Origin: Sipunculus nudus
Lineage: Eukaryota; Annelida; Sipuncula; Golfingiida; Sipunculidae
NCBI GenBank assembly: GCA_026874595.1
Contig: CM049307.1
Coordinates: 80,142,643-80,206,642, forward strand
Length of the DNA stretch: 64,000 bases
Direction of reading: 5' to 3'
Position 1 is the first letter of the stretch; the number at the start of each line of letters is the position of its first letter. Both the position numbers and the translations under genes were made by a program. Below, in pieces: positions 32,936 through 42,569 of the stretch. Under the pieces are notes generated by a model. It worked only from the letters and a program-made list of their open reading frames with translations, made no database searches and was not told where the DNA came from.

Positions 32936-35164
32936 ATGAGTCTTTTGACTACAATCACGTATCCGGTGGCTACGTTTTTGGCTTTCTGTGTATTATGTAT
33001 AAATAGCCAAGAAATATGTGATGTAGAACCACAAATACCACCCGGAGAAATATTCGCTTGCAAAATAAATGACAACGAAAGGAGAGACAATGGACAATTA
33101 ATGTGTGAATATTATCAACAATTTCAAACCCGTGGCTGTTTTTGTGACAAGCATTGCGCCTATTTTGGGGACTGTTGCGATGAGTATATCTCCAATATCA
33201 CAGCACTGGAGGACATTACGTTTTCCTGTAGCTCTGTGGACGGGGTTTACAGTCAGGGTGTTAGCGTCTACGTGGTGGAAAGATGCCCATCTTTCTGGAA
33301 GGAAGAAGGAGTGAGGGAAGCTTGTGAAGACACACCGGGTATATGGTACAACTGGCCAGTAACAGGGGAACATGATATTTTGTACAGGAACGTGTACTGT
33401 GCGCAATGTAACGAAGAAAACATGGACAGTATTACTTACTGGCTTTCAAATTTCACGTGCGATTTTATGGATCAGGAACTAACAAACAGTACAAATATCG
33501 CAGATATTATCGATCAGCAAAATCAAACCAGTCCTTGCAATGTGTCATTTGTCCATCCTGACGCCTGGCACAAATATTCCACGTACAAACCATACCGCTT
33601 CTGTAAGCCCAATATTGACCAATGTCCAGATTCGTGGAAAGATAAGTGTGTACGGAACAAATGTGAAGCTGAGAACGCGACAGTGTTGTACAGATACGAC
33701 AAAGAAAGAGAGGGCGTAAAATACAAAAACCCACATTGTGCTCTCTGTAATAACGCTAACGTCACCTGTGTGGATACCTATACTAAGCAACACTTTAAAA
33801 TTGCTCCGTATTTTGAAACTGTCAGAGGAACATCATACCCACTGTGTATTGTGATAGATCTTAACCTTGGTTCCGGTGTTATCACACGAGAGGTAGGATA
33901 TATGACAGGGACGCGAGTCAAAGTTGAAACCGAATTAGTGACCTGCCCATCAGGTAAAATATTTGATCCATACTCAGCAGTTTGTAAAGTTGTAAAATGT
34001 CCCCTTGAAGCCGAGTACCGAGACGGACAGTGCGTGAGTACCTCTACCTCCCCAAATAATAATAACACTTGTTCATATTATGCAAAAGTTAATGCCACAA
34101 GCTTTGAGTTTTACAACAATGGTTCCATCTTTGATCCGACTTCAGGTCGAATATACGGGAAGGACCTATATGTACTAGACGAGAGTGGTATGTACCTATG
34201 TATCGTTGATGCCATAAACATCACAGAAATCACACGCAATGTTACAGAGACATATCTCATTATGAAGTTTACCTACGCCCAGACGGTTGTTAGTAATTTA
34301 GGACAGAGTCTGTCAGTGATAGCGTTGCTCATTCTCCTCGTGATCTACTGTGTCTATCCGGTTTTGAGGAATTTACCCGGCAAAAACCTCATGTGTCTGT
34401 CTGGTTCCTTGTTAATGTTTCAGCTGATGCAGATGACGTTGATGGGCGTGACCCACCTGCCGTTTTTCTGTATTATATCGGGAATTCTAATACACTTCTG
34501 TCTCCTTGCCGTGTTCTGTTGGATGAGTGTTCTCGCCTATGACATTTGGAGCACCTTTACCTCCAGGATTACAGTTTCAACAATTGTTAAATCCGACTTC
34601 CGGTTCCTCAAGTTTTCTCTGTATGCTTGGGGATGCCCCGCTCTGGTCATCCTTATAGGAGTACTGGTTAATTTCTGCGGTGGCAAAGGAAGTGACTTCT
34701 CCCCAGATTACGGTAAACACATTTGCTACATCTCAAACAGGTACGCTTTAATGGTGTATGTTGGAGCACCTCTTATCGGTCTGTTATTTGCTGACTGTGT
34801 ATTTTATGCTCTAACAATCATAAGCATACACCGAACCAGCAACGTGACCACAGCGATCAGTGAGAACTGTCCAAATCGTCATAGGATGTGGTTGTACGTA
34901 AAGCTGACCTCCATCACGGGGTTGACATGGGTGTTTGGTCTGATCGGCTTCAGCACGGACCTTCAATTTCTCTGGTGGGTTTACATCCTCTTTAATTCTC
35001 TCCAAGGTGTTTTTATCTGCGTATCATTCGTTTGTACTCGAAAGGTATTTAAGATGATGCGCGAGACTTATCGGAGAAAACCTAGTGTGGACACCAGTAA
35101 GAGTACTTCTTTACAGACTCAGCGCACCTCAGTTACGTCCGAAACCGCACATCGAACTCACTGA
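32936..35164 (+). CDS. Somatomedin-B-domain, Methuselah/secretin-like GPCR (742 aa, single exon)
   Basis: A plasma-membrane seven-helix receptor; the ligand cannot be told from sequence. Residues 1-24 form a hydrophobic signal peptide. Residues 42-98 are a somatomedin-B-like Cys-knot (C..C..GCFCDKHCAYFGDCCDEY). Residues 100-440 are a Cys-rich ectodomain with many N-x-S/T sites; no canonical GPS cleavage motif was seen. Helices are at about 455-475, 483-509, 510-536, 555-575, 603-635, 651-677 and 678-701, with a 41-residue Ser/Thr-rich tail. Family marks are FCWMSVLAYDIWSTF in TM3, close to the Methuselah pattern (W.NV..FDIW.TF), and WWVYILFNSLQGVFI in TM7, plus C512 and a Cys in ECL2 (..KHICYI) for the usual disulfide. 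The start has A at -3 and an in-frame stop just upstream. Intronless across the whole receptor, unlike most class B receptors, which suggests an old retrocopy or a lineage expansion. Confidence 0.92.
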   Translation: MSLLTTITYPVATFLAFCVLCINSQEICDVEPQIPPGEIFACKINDNERRDNGQLMCEYYQQFQTRGCFCDKHCAYFGDCCDEYISNITALEDITFSCSSVDGVYSQGVSVYVVERCPSFWKEEGVREACEDTPGIWYNWPVTGEHDILYRNVYCAQCNEENMDSITYWLSNFTCDFMDQELTNSTNIADIIDQQNQTSPCNVSFVHPDAWHKYSTYKPYRFCKPNIDQCPDSWKDKCVRNKCEAENATVLYRYDKEREGVKYKNPHCALCNNANVTCVDTYTKQHFKIAPYFETVRGTSYPLCIVIDLNLGSGVITREVGYMTGTRVKVETELVTCPSGKIFDPYSAVCKVVKCPLEAEYRDGQCVSTSTSPNNNNTCSYYAKVNATSFEFYNNGSIFDPTSGRIYGKDLYVLDESGMYLCIVDAINITEITRNVTETYLIMKFTYAQTVVSNLGQSLSVIALLILLVIYCVYPVLRNLPGKNLMCLSGSLLMFQLMQMTLMGVTHLPFFCIISGILIHFCLLAVFCWMSVLAYDIWSTFTSRITVSTIVKSDFRFLKFSLYAWGCPALVILIGVLVNFCGGKGSDFSPDYGKHICYISNRYALMVYVGAPLIGLLFADCVFYALTIISIHRTSNVTTAISENCPNRHRMWLYVKLTSITGLTWVFGLIGFSTDLQFLWWVYILFNSLQGVFICVSFVCTRKVFKMMRETYRRKPSVDTSKSTSLQTQRTSVTSETAHRTH

Positions 35165-35460
35165 ATACTAAAATTTGTAAATGCATGTATGTTAATAAAT
35201 TCTACATTTGTGTAAGTGTGTATAACATGTCAGAAACCATACCATCGAGTTATGCAAGTTGTTAATCGTAAGAAGCAACACCTTTTTAAAGTTAAATTCT
35301 GAGGGTCTTGCAATAAGGGAACTCACCTTTCTCCATGACTATTCTATTAAACGGAGGGTTAAAAGGGATAGGGTGATGACAAGTATTTTCAGAGTGGAAA
35401 GTTATTTTATCTGTTGTGACTAATATATTGCGTTTTCCCTTTGTGACTGGAATAAAGTAT
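35165..35460 (+). other. 3' flank of the GPCR gene with poly(A) signals
   Basis: AATAAA occurs at 35194-35199, 30 bases after the stop, and again at 35451-35456. Either may end the transcript. Confidence 0.4.
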
Positions 35461-35464
35461 CAAA

Positions 35465-35990
35465 ACTTTATATACCTGAATTCTTTAAAATAATTCTGGC
35501 CAACCGGACAGGAAGAACGATTTGGTTCACAGACACACCTGTGCTCAGGAAAGGGATGGTTATATAGGATAGATTTGGCTTTAACCTGTAGCAAAACTCA
35601 CGTTTTAAATGATTAATTATCATGATCAGCAGCATCTGATGTTTCCATGTAAACAAACTTTCATTGTATATTTGCTAGATCTATTGGTTAAGATCTAAGG
35701 TAATGATGATTGTTAAAGCCGGTATTGTTGTCCAGTTATAACAGAATGGTCGCACTACCACACGTTCACAAAAAAATTTCTTCCATGAGATAATGAGATC
35801 TAGGAGCGGCGGGAAACTAATTAGTACTAACGATTGGTGGACTCGCCCACATGATCATGTCTGACCCTTTCCATGTTTTTAATGAGCCAGCCATATGATT
35901 TTGTAAAATATTGATTTTGATACTCTCGTTTTATATATTTATATATGTTACAGTTGAATTAGGGTGGCTATTGTACTTTCGTCATTGTAT
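35465..35990. other. Interval without supported gene
   Basis: Only a 62-codon minus frame (35468-35656) with no motif. Confidence 0.45.
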
Positions 35991-35993
35991 ATA

Positions 35994-36556
35994 CAGTGAA
36001 ACCTCGTTGTGTCGAAGTCGAAGGGACTGGAAAATTTACTTCGACACAACCGGAGTTCGAGACAACCGATGTTCATTATATTTAACCTTCTTCAGCCTCT
36101 ATTATCGATAAATAATTCACATGAATAAGGCCTATGTTATGTTCTCACAAATGTTTTCGCGAAAGAACAACACAGAGTTTATATACATTTTTTTTATTAA
36201 TAATAATAAAAAAAACACATAAGCACCACCAGAACTAGGGTTAGGTAAATCAAGAAAGTGAAATAAGAACACATATATGTACGTTTATAAAAGCACACCA
36301 ACCAATTAATGATTGGCTCAGATCATTTTCGGTTCAACAGATCAGATCTTCAGATCGTTCCAGCCACCCATTGCTGCACTTGAAGTTGGCGCCCGCTATC
36401 TTGACTGCGAGGTCATTAGCCTTGGCATGCAGCATTGGTCCACTGACTGGGATGTCCTGTGCACGGGCAGAGTTGAACCACGTCAGCTTCGCACTTCTGT
36501 TCAATGGTCTTTACATCAAGTTTACGCTAAGCAGGCCACGACGCAATAGCAAACAT
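35994..36556 (-). mobile_element. Second pogo/Tigger element, truncated
   Basis: It begins at the end cagtgaaacctcgttgtgtc, followed by an inner inverted echo (acttcgacacaaccggagtt), which is typical of Tigger/pogo ends. A transposase fragment on the minus strand lies at its other side. No second terminal repeat was found. Confidence 0.6.
36325..36556 (-). pseudogene. Tigger transposase CENP-B HTH fragment, frameshifted
   Basis: On the minus strand, WFNSARAQDIPVSGPMLHAK, then ANDLAVKIAGANFKCSNGWL and ER (about 36495 to 36355) match the CENP-B-type DNA-binding domain of Tigger transposases (W...R....P(V/I)SG..L..KA......FK.S.GWL..F). Upstream the frame is broken: ATG at 36556 leads to a stop after nine codons, and a shift is needed to reach this block. 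No catalytic DDE region remains. Confidence 0.75.
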
Positions 36557-36779
36557 GACACGAACAATATAAAAGTGAAGCAGTGATACTGTATAACGTA
36601 CCCTATGGTGAATAAGAGTCAGTTTGTTTTAGAACTCATCTTCCTCCCTTTATATAGAGTCCTGTATGTTTATCTTAGATACATCTAAGGTAAGGATTGG
36701 ATTGTGTTTGATTTATCAATAACTTCTCATTAATGCTTTGTCGACGGGAGAAGAAAGGAATGGCCATGAGTGACTTATT

Positions 36780-37065
36780 GGCCAAAAGAATAGAACGGAC
36801 TAGGTATGTTAGCCTTCGCGCTTGATGAGTAAGATCCTTGCTGGTATCAGTTTTGTAACTAGTCAACGCGGCCGTAGGTATGATTGTTGGTCCGTGCACA
36901 ACTGTTGTCAAAACCTTTAAGCGGCATGACCTTGATTCGACAGAGCCATCGCGCTTGGTGAGTTAGAGCCTGGTCATCACGGTCCAATCATGATTGACGG
37001 GCCCTGCATAACTGTTATCCAATCATGACTTCGAGTTAAGCGGTAGAAATACCGGCCGGACAACG
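36780..37065. repeat. Two-copy ~133-bp imperfect tandem repeat
   Basis: cgcgcttgatgagtaagatc (about 36817) recurs as cgcgcttggtgagttagagc (36950). Each is followed by an atgattg..gg.cc.tgcacaactgtt block and ttaagcgg. Confidence 0.55.
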
Positions 37066-37069
37066 ACCA

Positions 37070-38240
37070 ACACCGTTAAGCTAAAATACAATGAGAAGAG
37101 ATGTTCTGGTCTGATTCCATGTTATTTTCTTCAATGAATCACCTGTATATGTTGCACATTAAAAACATCCAATGAAATGAGAAAAAAGAAAGAAAACGTA
37201 ACAGACGCTCATATCATAAAAATGTCTAAAATATCGAAGACAGAAAATAAGTCAGATACCACAACCTGGGCCAGGATCCTAATCAAACTTTGATGTGTAC
37301 ACAGCTGTTCAACAACTACATCCCATGTCACCTATAGAACTATGCCTCCCACTAATACAACAGTCCCATGTATTGGTTTGTAAATTTCAATGTCGCAGCT
37401 AGTGCTGACTGCCCGACCCTGTTTGCTTTAAATTTAATGTCATTGGCATAATTTTTAAGGAATATATAAGGAGCAACAATTGATGAATCTGTATCTTTCT
37501 CCCCAAATTAAAATATTTTGCACTTGTGGTAACATCCCAAACTATACCCGCACTTCCGCTGCGCCGTTCATTTTGAATTTCCGTTCTCGGTAATGTCGCT
37601 GTGATATGAGTAGGGGAGACGGGGGAAACCAATAACAAACAAATTAAACGATGTGTACTTACCATGACAAAAGCACATTCCCTGGACGGAGACCGCGCTC
37701 CAGCTTTTTTGACTGATTAAAAGTTAATATGGGGAAAGATGTTCGTTTCCACTGTTCAAGTGCCCGGAGGGCAGAACCCTATACAATGAATCGTCAGCTA
37801 CGGAACGCGGAGCCAGCCATTAATCCCGGAGTAATATATAGAACTATTTAGAAAAAAATTCCCTTGTGTCTTATTTACCAAACAGAACTGCCAGAAACAC
37901 AACAAGATCTCGTGCAGCATGTTATTCCACATTCGGACTTTTTGTCAAACATCAGCAATAATTAACTGTCGCTCTATCAAATTTAGAAGAAAGGGCAACA
38001 GCAGCCATTGTCTGTTATTAAGAGAATTCTTTTTTTATAACCTGTGATTATGTACTCATCAAAACTCACTGATTACAAATTTTATAGCATTTTTATTTAA
38101 TCCAAAATTAAATAAACCCCTGTCTGATGAAATGAACAATATATTGATTTAACATTAATTTAAAATAATTACAGTCTTTTTATAATATGCATGCTGTAGA
38201 GATTTACAAGAATTGTTTTCCTGTCTTTGTTCAGCTTTCT
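37070..38240. other. Interval without supported gene
   Basis: One 88-codon minus frame (37399-37665) without motif. Otherwise AT-rich DNA. Confidence 0.45.
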
Positions 38241-38247
38241 TGGATTG

Positions 38248-38969
38248 TAGGGCTGTGCGATATTATCGATATATCACGATACGGCGATTCGCATATTGTG
38301 TATCGCGATTAAGTAAAATATTGTTTCGGTTACAAATAATGGGTTCATGACAGGCTTAAATTGAAAGCCGCTGCCGTGTCTTTAGACGTGTAGTGGGAAA
38401 TGTTCAATTAGGACTCATATACCATTGATCAAAGGTCTGTCCCAGGAAATTTACATGTATGCTCAATGACTTATCGGCATACGAATAATATTTCAATACC
38501 ACAATATAGTGAGAAGTGCTGAAAACGGTCATAATAATTAATCATTCATTAATATTCTTTCTTCACATCCAACGATAACTGCATTAAGAAATGTCAAGTT
38601 TTGTTCAATAACGGCAGCCCTGATGAGATTGTAGACAGTGCTTTAATTTACACATTCTCTAATTCCCAAGTTATTTGCACTTGTAAGGCCAAAAAAAACT
38701 TTGATTTTAAAGGTTTCTTTGAGTACTGTAAGCCATTTTACTAGGTAAATTAGTAATTAATACTGCCATATTTTTTGTATTTACAATAAACTGATATGCA
38801 AAAACATGTTTTGTCTCATTATATTCAATATAATAATGAATGATTTATAATAATAATAATAACTCTTATTTCCTTTAAATTTATTACAATAGAAAAACAT
38901 CGTATCGCAATACGCTACCACATATCGCAATATCTAGCTATACGAAGTTATTTGCGATACCCAGCTCTA
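38248..38969. mobile_element. hAT-type MITE, 722 bp, ends TAGGGCTGTGCGATA / TAGAGCTGGGTATCG
   Basis: Inverted ends share TAG.GCTG.G..AT, followed on both sides by TATCG-rich words (tatcgatatatcacgatacg; cgtatcgcaatacgctacca). This is the widespread hAT end CAGGGCTGGGCGATA. The flanks cttggattg and cttagaagg are only partly alike, so the target duplication has decayed or the boundary is off by a base. Confidence 0.65.
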
Positions 38970-39507
38970 CTTAGAAGGTACGAGGTTTAAGTTGTGGTAT
39001 TCGCCTTAAAATATTTTAAATAGGCCGCAGGAAGACTATGAAACAGAAAAAGACTGAAAGCAAATAGAACTAATCTTATGAGAAATTACCTGGTGCATTG
39101 CCATAAATATAAGTAACTCTGTAACATACAAGACACAATATGTTAATTCCATGTTCGTAGACGCACATACAAGCAAAGTAATCTCTACAATTGTCCGTAT
39201 ATAATCTTTTAATAATTGTAAATATATATTTATTTATATTCTTTCTTTATCACGTCAAACGGCATATTCAACCAAGCTTTTTGTTTTGTGAAAACTATGG
39301 CTCTTATTTTTAAGTTATATTTGATAATGTTGATATCTTGTAGTCTGTTCAAGTATATGATATTATGAATCCTTTTATAAAATATTAACCATGTTGTGTT
39401 CTCTTCATATTTCCAATAACTATTGTGCATTAGCGCATGCAGTAACAATGCAAATGATGCATGAATGACTGGTGGTGTAGCCTACATACATCTTATAATA
39501 ACCGAAT

Positions 39508-39610
<103 letters not shown>

Positions 39611-39633
39611 CAGACAGAGAGATAGGTGTATAG

Positions 39634-39898
39634 AGTACAGGTGAAGATGTTCTAACACCAGCTTTCTGATGTAGACCTGAGGGTCAGCTCTGATTGTCTT
39701 GATCAGACGATGGACATCAGTCTGACAAATTACCAGCTGATGAGCGTTGTTAAATATTTGGGCTTCGGCAGGTTTGGCATCTCTGCCCATCCGACTAACC
39801 TGTTGCCAGTATTATATTTTGGTGTCTGGTTCCCCCCAGTGGTACAAATAACGAATGCCACTGATATTGACACCCATCCCAAAGGCCACTGATATGAC
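39634..39898 (-). pseudogene. RecQ-family helicase fragment (motifs V-VI), stop-interrupted
   Basis: Minus-strand translation gives VISVAFGMGVNISGIRYLYH, then WGEPDTKI, a stop (39812-39814), YWQQVSRMGRDAKPAEAQIF and a helical continuation to HRLIKTIRADPQVYIRKLVL. This is the RecQ order FGMG(V/I)(D/N)...(V/I)...HWG, then the motif VI region (Q..GR.GRDG.PA). The motif VI glycine and alanine are changed (SRMGRDA). It is a fragment with no ATPase motifs I-IV. Confidence 0.7.
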
Positions 39899-40067
39899 CT
39901 AAACACGTATGGTTGAGTCTGGTTTTGATAACTCTTTGAAAATTATAGTTACATTTTTGCTCACCATAGGGGGTGAATAGATGTTGTGTCATATTTTATT
40001 TTTTTCTTCAAACATCAATTGTGCTATGAGTACTATGTCAATATAGTTCTTACTGATGGTATTAAAT

Positions 40068-40286
40068 TAGACTGGCCCAGTCAATGAAATGGCTCTGACT
40101 GTGTCGCACTTAGTGTCGGTACTGCCACCACGCGGCAACTTACTTAACTAATACTTCTCTCTGACCCTCTTATTTCACCATAAGAACTCGAACTGAGTTA
40201 CGTTGCGTCTATCGGTACATGGAATCACATTTCATTTGAAGCATTTTAGCAGTAAACATCAATACAATAAAGCCCTGGCAGGGCTA
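40068..40286. mobile_element. MITE M9, copy 2, with perfect 9-bp target duplication
   Basis: Ends tagactggcccagtc and cctggcagggcta, flanked by identical 9-mers gtattaaat at 40059-40067 and 40287-40295. Aligns with 1871-2121 over ends and centre (gagttacgt, tcggtacatggaatcaca). Confidence 0.9.
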
Positions 40287-40589
40287 GTATTAAATGTTTC
40301 TTCTAATACCATAGATGTTTGTGTTATTTTACTGTGTTTTTCGCGGTATTTGCCATTCATAAAGTAAATTGGCTTCATCATTCACAGTTATACAGCTTGA
40401 TCTTGCAAGTTCCATTTTACAAGGAGATGCTAAACAATTCCCCTTGAGTCATCGCCTCTGGTGTCACCAATACCACTGAATAGGTCCAAGCAAAAACCTC
40501 CAAATAATCTAACATGCAGATACTGCTAATATACTTGAAAATACTAATATAAATTACATCTTGGTCATCTCTGTCCATTTCCGCATGAA

Positions 40590-40815
40590 CTGTCGAATTA
40601 ATTTGTTTTTTTGTGGCAAACATGCTGCTGATTTTGTGGATAACAATGTAAGGTGTGGGCTGCTGTTGCTCTGTCATCTTTACCAGTACGACCAGCTGGT
40701 GTGGGCACTGTGGTAAATAGTGTCTGGTTCTCCCGAGTAATGCACATGTACCGAACGGCTCTGATTTTTACCCCGATATCTACATCCAACTGATGTGACC
40801 AAACCACTTGTTGAG
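40590..40815 (-). pseudogene. Second RecQ-like helicase fragment, frameshifted
   Basis: Minus-strand translation gives HQLDVDIGVKIRAVRYM, RENQTLFTTVPTPAGRTGKD and DRATAAHTL, parallel in order to the fragment at 39634-39898 and to RecQ motifs V-VI. The frame then shifts, and a second frame continues as PYIVIHKISSMFATKKQ. More diverged than the other copy. The two lie about 0.9 kb apart with a MITE between. Confidence 0.5.
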
Positions 40816-40829
40816 AAGTGCGGTTTGGG

Positions 40830-42160
40830 TGATAAGATCTTATTCAGGTCTGTTCATTTTAACATGGAATTTGCGGATTCATTTATTATTTTGACAGACA
40901 AAGTTTATACAGACGTAATATAGGTACCATTCCTTGTATCTGAGGAACCATAAGGGGATTCCGAGGGGGTCCGGGTAACCCGGAAGCTTTTTTTTCAGAA
41001 TTTCAGACTTATGTTTGCAGCCTGGTATCCCCCCCCCCCCCAACTCTTATAATAATTTTATTTTAAAATCCTCAATTAATAATTTGAAATTATAGATTGG
41101 TGATAAATGATATTGCAATTAATAAACAGAATTACAAGCAGTTCAATTTGAAATTTTAATTAAAGAAAACTAAAATGATGATTTAGGTGGATTCACTAAA
41201 TACCTTGGATACGTTATATATACATATTTTGTAAACTGCCTTTTCATTATTATTTTTTTTAATTCAAAACTTAAAAGCGTTCTAAAGATTTCCCCTAAGG
41301 ATGCTAAGGTGACATAAATCTCAGTATAAAAAAAAATTCCTGGACTTCCATTATGCCATTTTATGCAAAAAATAATTTATGATTATACGCGATGTCACAC
41401 CTAAGGTCAGATGGGAGTCTGTTCCTTACTTTGTGAGCACGAACTAAGCTCCCGAGGCAGCGGAACTCTTGCGCTTCTAAAGAAGCTTCTGATTTTCCCA
41501 CTGCCTGCTTTGACCGTTTATGATGCACTTAAACACCAGGTGGTGCACATGGGCCTGTCTGCTGAAAAAAAAGTGCTGATGTGACTATCATCCAAGCAAA
41601 TGCAAGTCAACAAACACTCGACAGGCATCAGGCTCCGCCCAGAAACCACGTGTGGGGCAAATTTCTCTGAGCTTGTGGCCTGTTAAAACGGTCGATGAGC
41701 TGTCACTCAAAACAAAATGAACAACATTTGCTTCGTGCATTCCTCGCTTGGCTGGTCAACAGTTTTGTATTCCAGCACAGGGTCTCATCTGATTGGACCA
41801 AAATACAGTGCTCCCCTCTGGTGTAGAGATTCATGATACAAGGTCATAACAAACAGCGCTTACGATATAGGTAGTTGGCGTATGTGTAAAACGCTGTGTA
41901 AAGAGCGTAAGCACGAACATGTTCAGGAAAAGAAAACATGCCCCTGAAGAAACGGTGTGACAGCAACAACAATTTACTGTTGTAGTAACCCGCAGCAAAT
42001 CGTAGCACTTCGAGGAAAATGTAGCAAATGAAAGATGTTTGGGTATGTTAAAAACTGTAGATAAGTTCATGCAGTGGTTTATCGTAGACAGTAATATCAC
42101 ATCCGTAGTGGTCTCAGAGGGAAAAGTGTAGCTTGAGCGAATAGCGAAATTAACATAGGT
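40830..42160. other. Interval without supported gene
   Basis: C13 run at 41029-41041. The 111-codon minus frame 41831-42166 is Thr/Cys-rich with no family resemblance. 41400-41830 has somewhat higher GC but is stop-interrupted in every frame. Confidence 0.45.
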
Positions 42161-42165
42161 GCACA

Positions 42166-42374
42166 CAGGCGCAGATCAAGGGGGGGGGGGGGGGGGGATG
42201 TTACCCTGCTCTCCACCAACAACCGTTTCTCAGAAAAAATGTATGCATGACGGCGGGTTTTAGGGGTTGAGCCCCCCCCCCCCCCCCCCGCTCTAAACCA
42301 ACTACCTATTCCGCTAATTTTTATGCATGACACCCGTTTTCCCCTCCTTGCTAAACATCCTGGATCCACGCCCG
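42166..42374. mobile_element. G/C-tract-bearing hAT-like MITE
   Basis: The left end caggcgcagatcaag and inverted right end cgggcgtggatccagg are alike. Inside are a G17 run (42181-42197) and a C18 run (42272-42289) that could pair. A short direct repeat tgcac flanks it (42160-42164, 42375-42379), too short to prove a duplication. It sits against the start of repeat A copy 2. Confidence 0.5.
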
Positions 42375-42565
42375 TGCACCTGCACTAAATGACCTGACTG
42401 AACAAAGCCAGCTGTGACACTGAAACCTACAAGGTGAGAATTGTTAATATCACGCCCCTTGACGCGCCTGTATGCAGTCAGTGAAACGGCCTATGGTCAT
42501 TATTAAAAATTGAGAGAATATATTTCTGTAAATTTCGGCTAAATTATTGTTTTATAATAATAACC
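42375..42565 (+). repeat. Dispersed repeat A, copy 2
   Basis: Matches 421-620 in order and orientation (cctgcact, gctgtgacactgaaacctac, caaggtgaga, ttgacgcgcct, gagaatatat). Confidence 0.7.
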
Positions 42566-42569
42566 AGAT

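Noticed and set aside
38240-38977. Claiming an 8-bp target duplication for the 38.2-39.0 kb element
   Set aside because: The flanking 8-mers agree at only about five positions, so I report the inverted ends but not the duplication.
41831-42166. 111-codon minus-strand frame
   Set aside because: No family features, no conserved start context and no splice partners. Composition is like random stop-free DNA.
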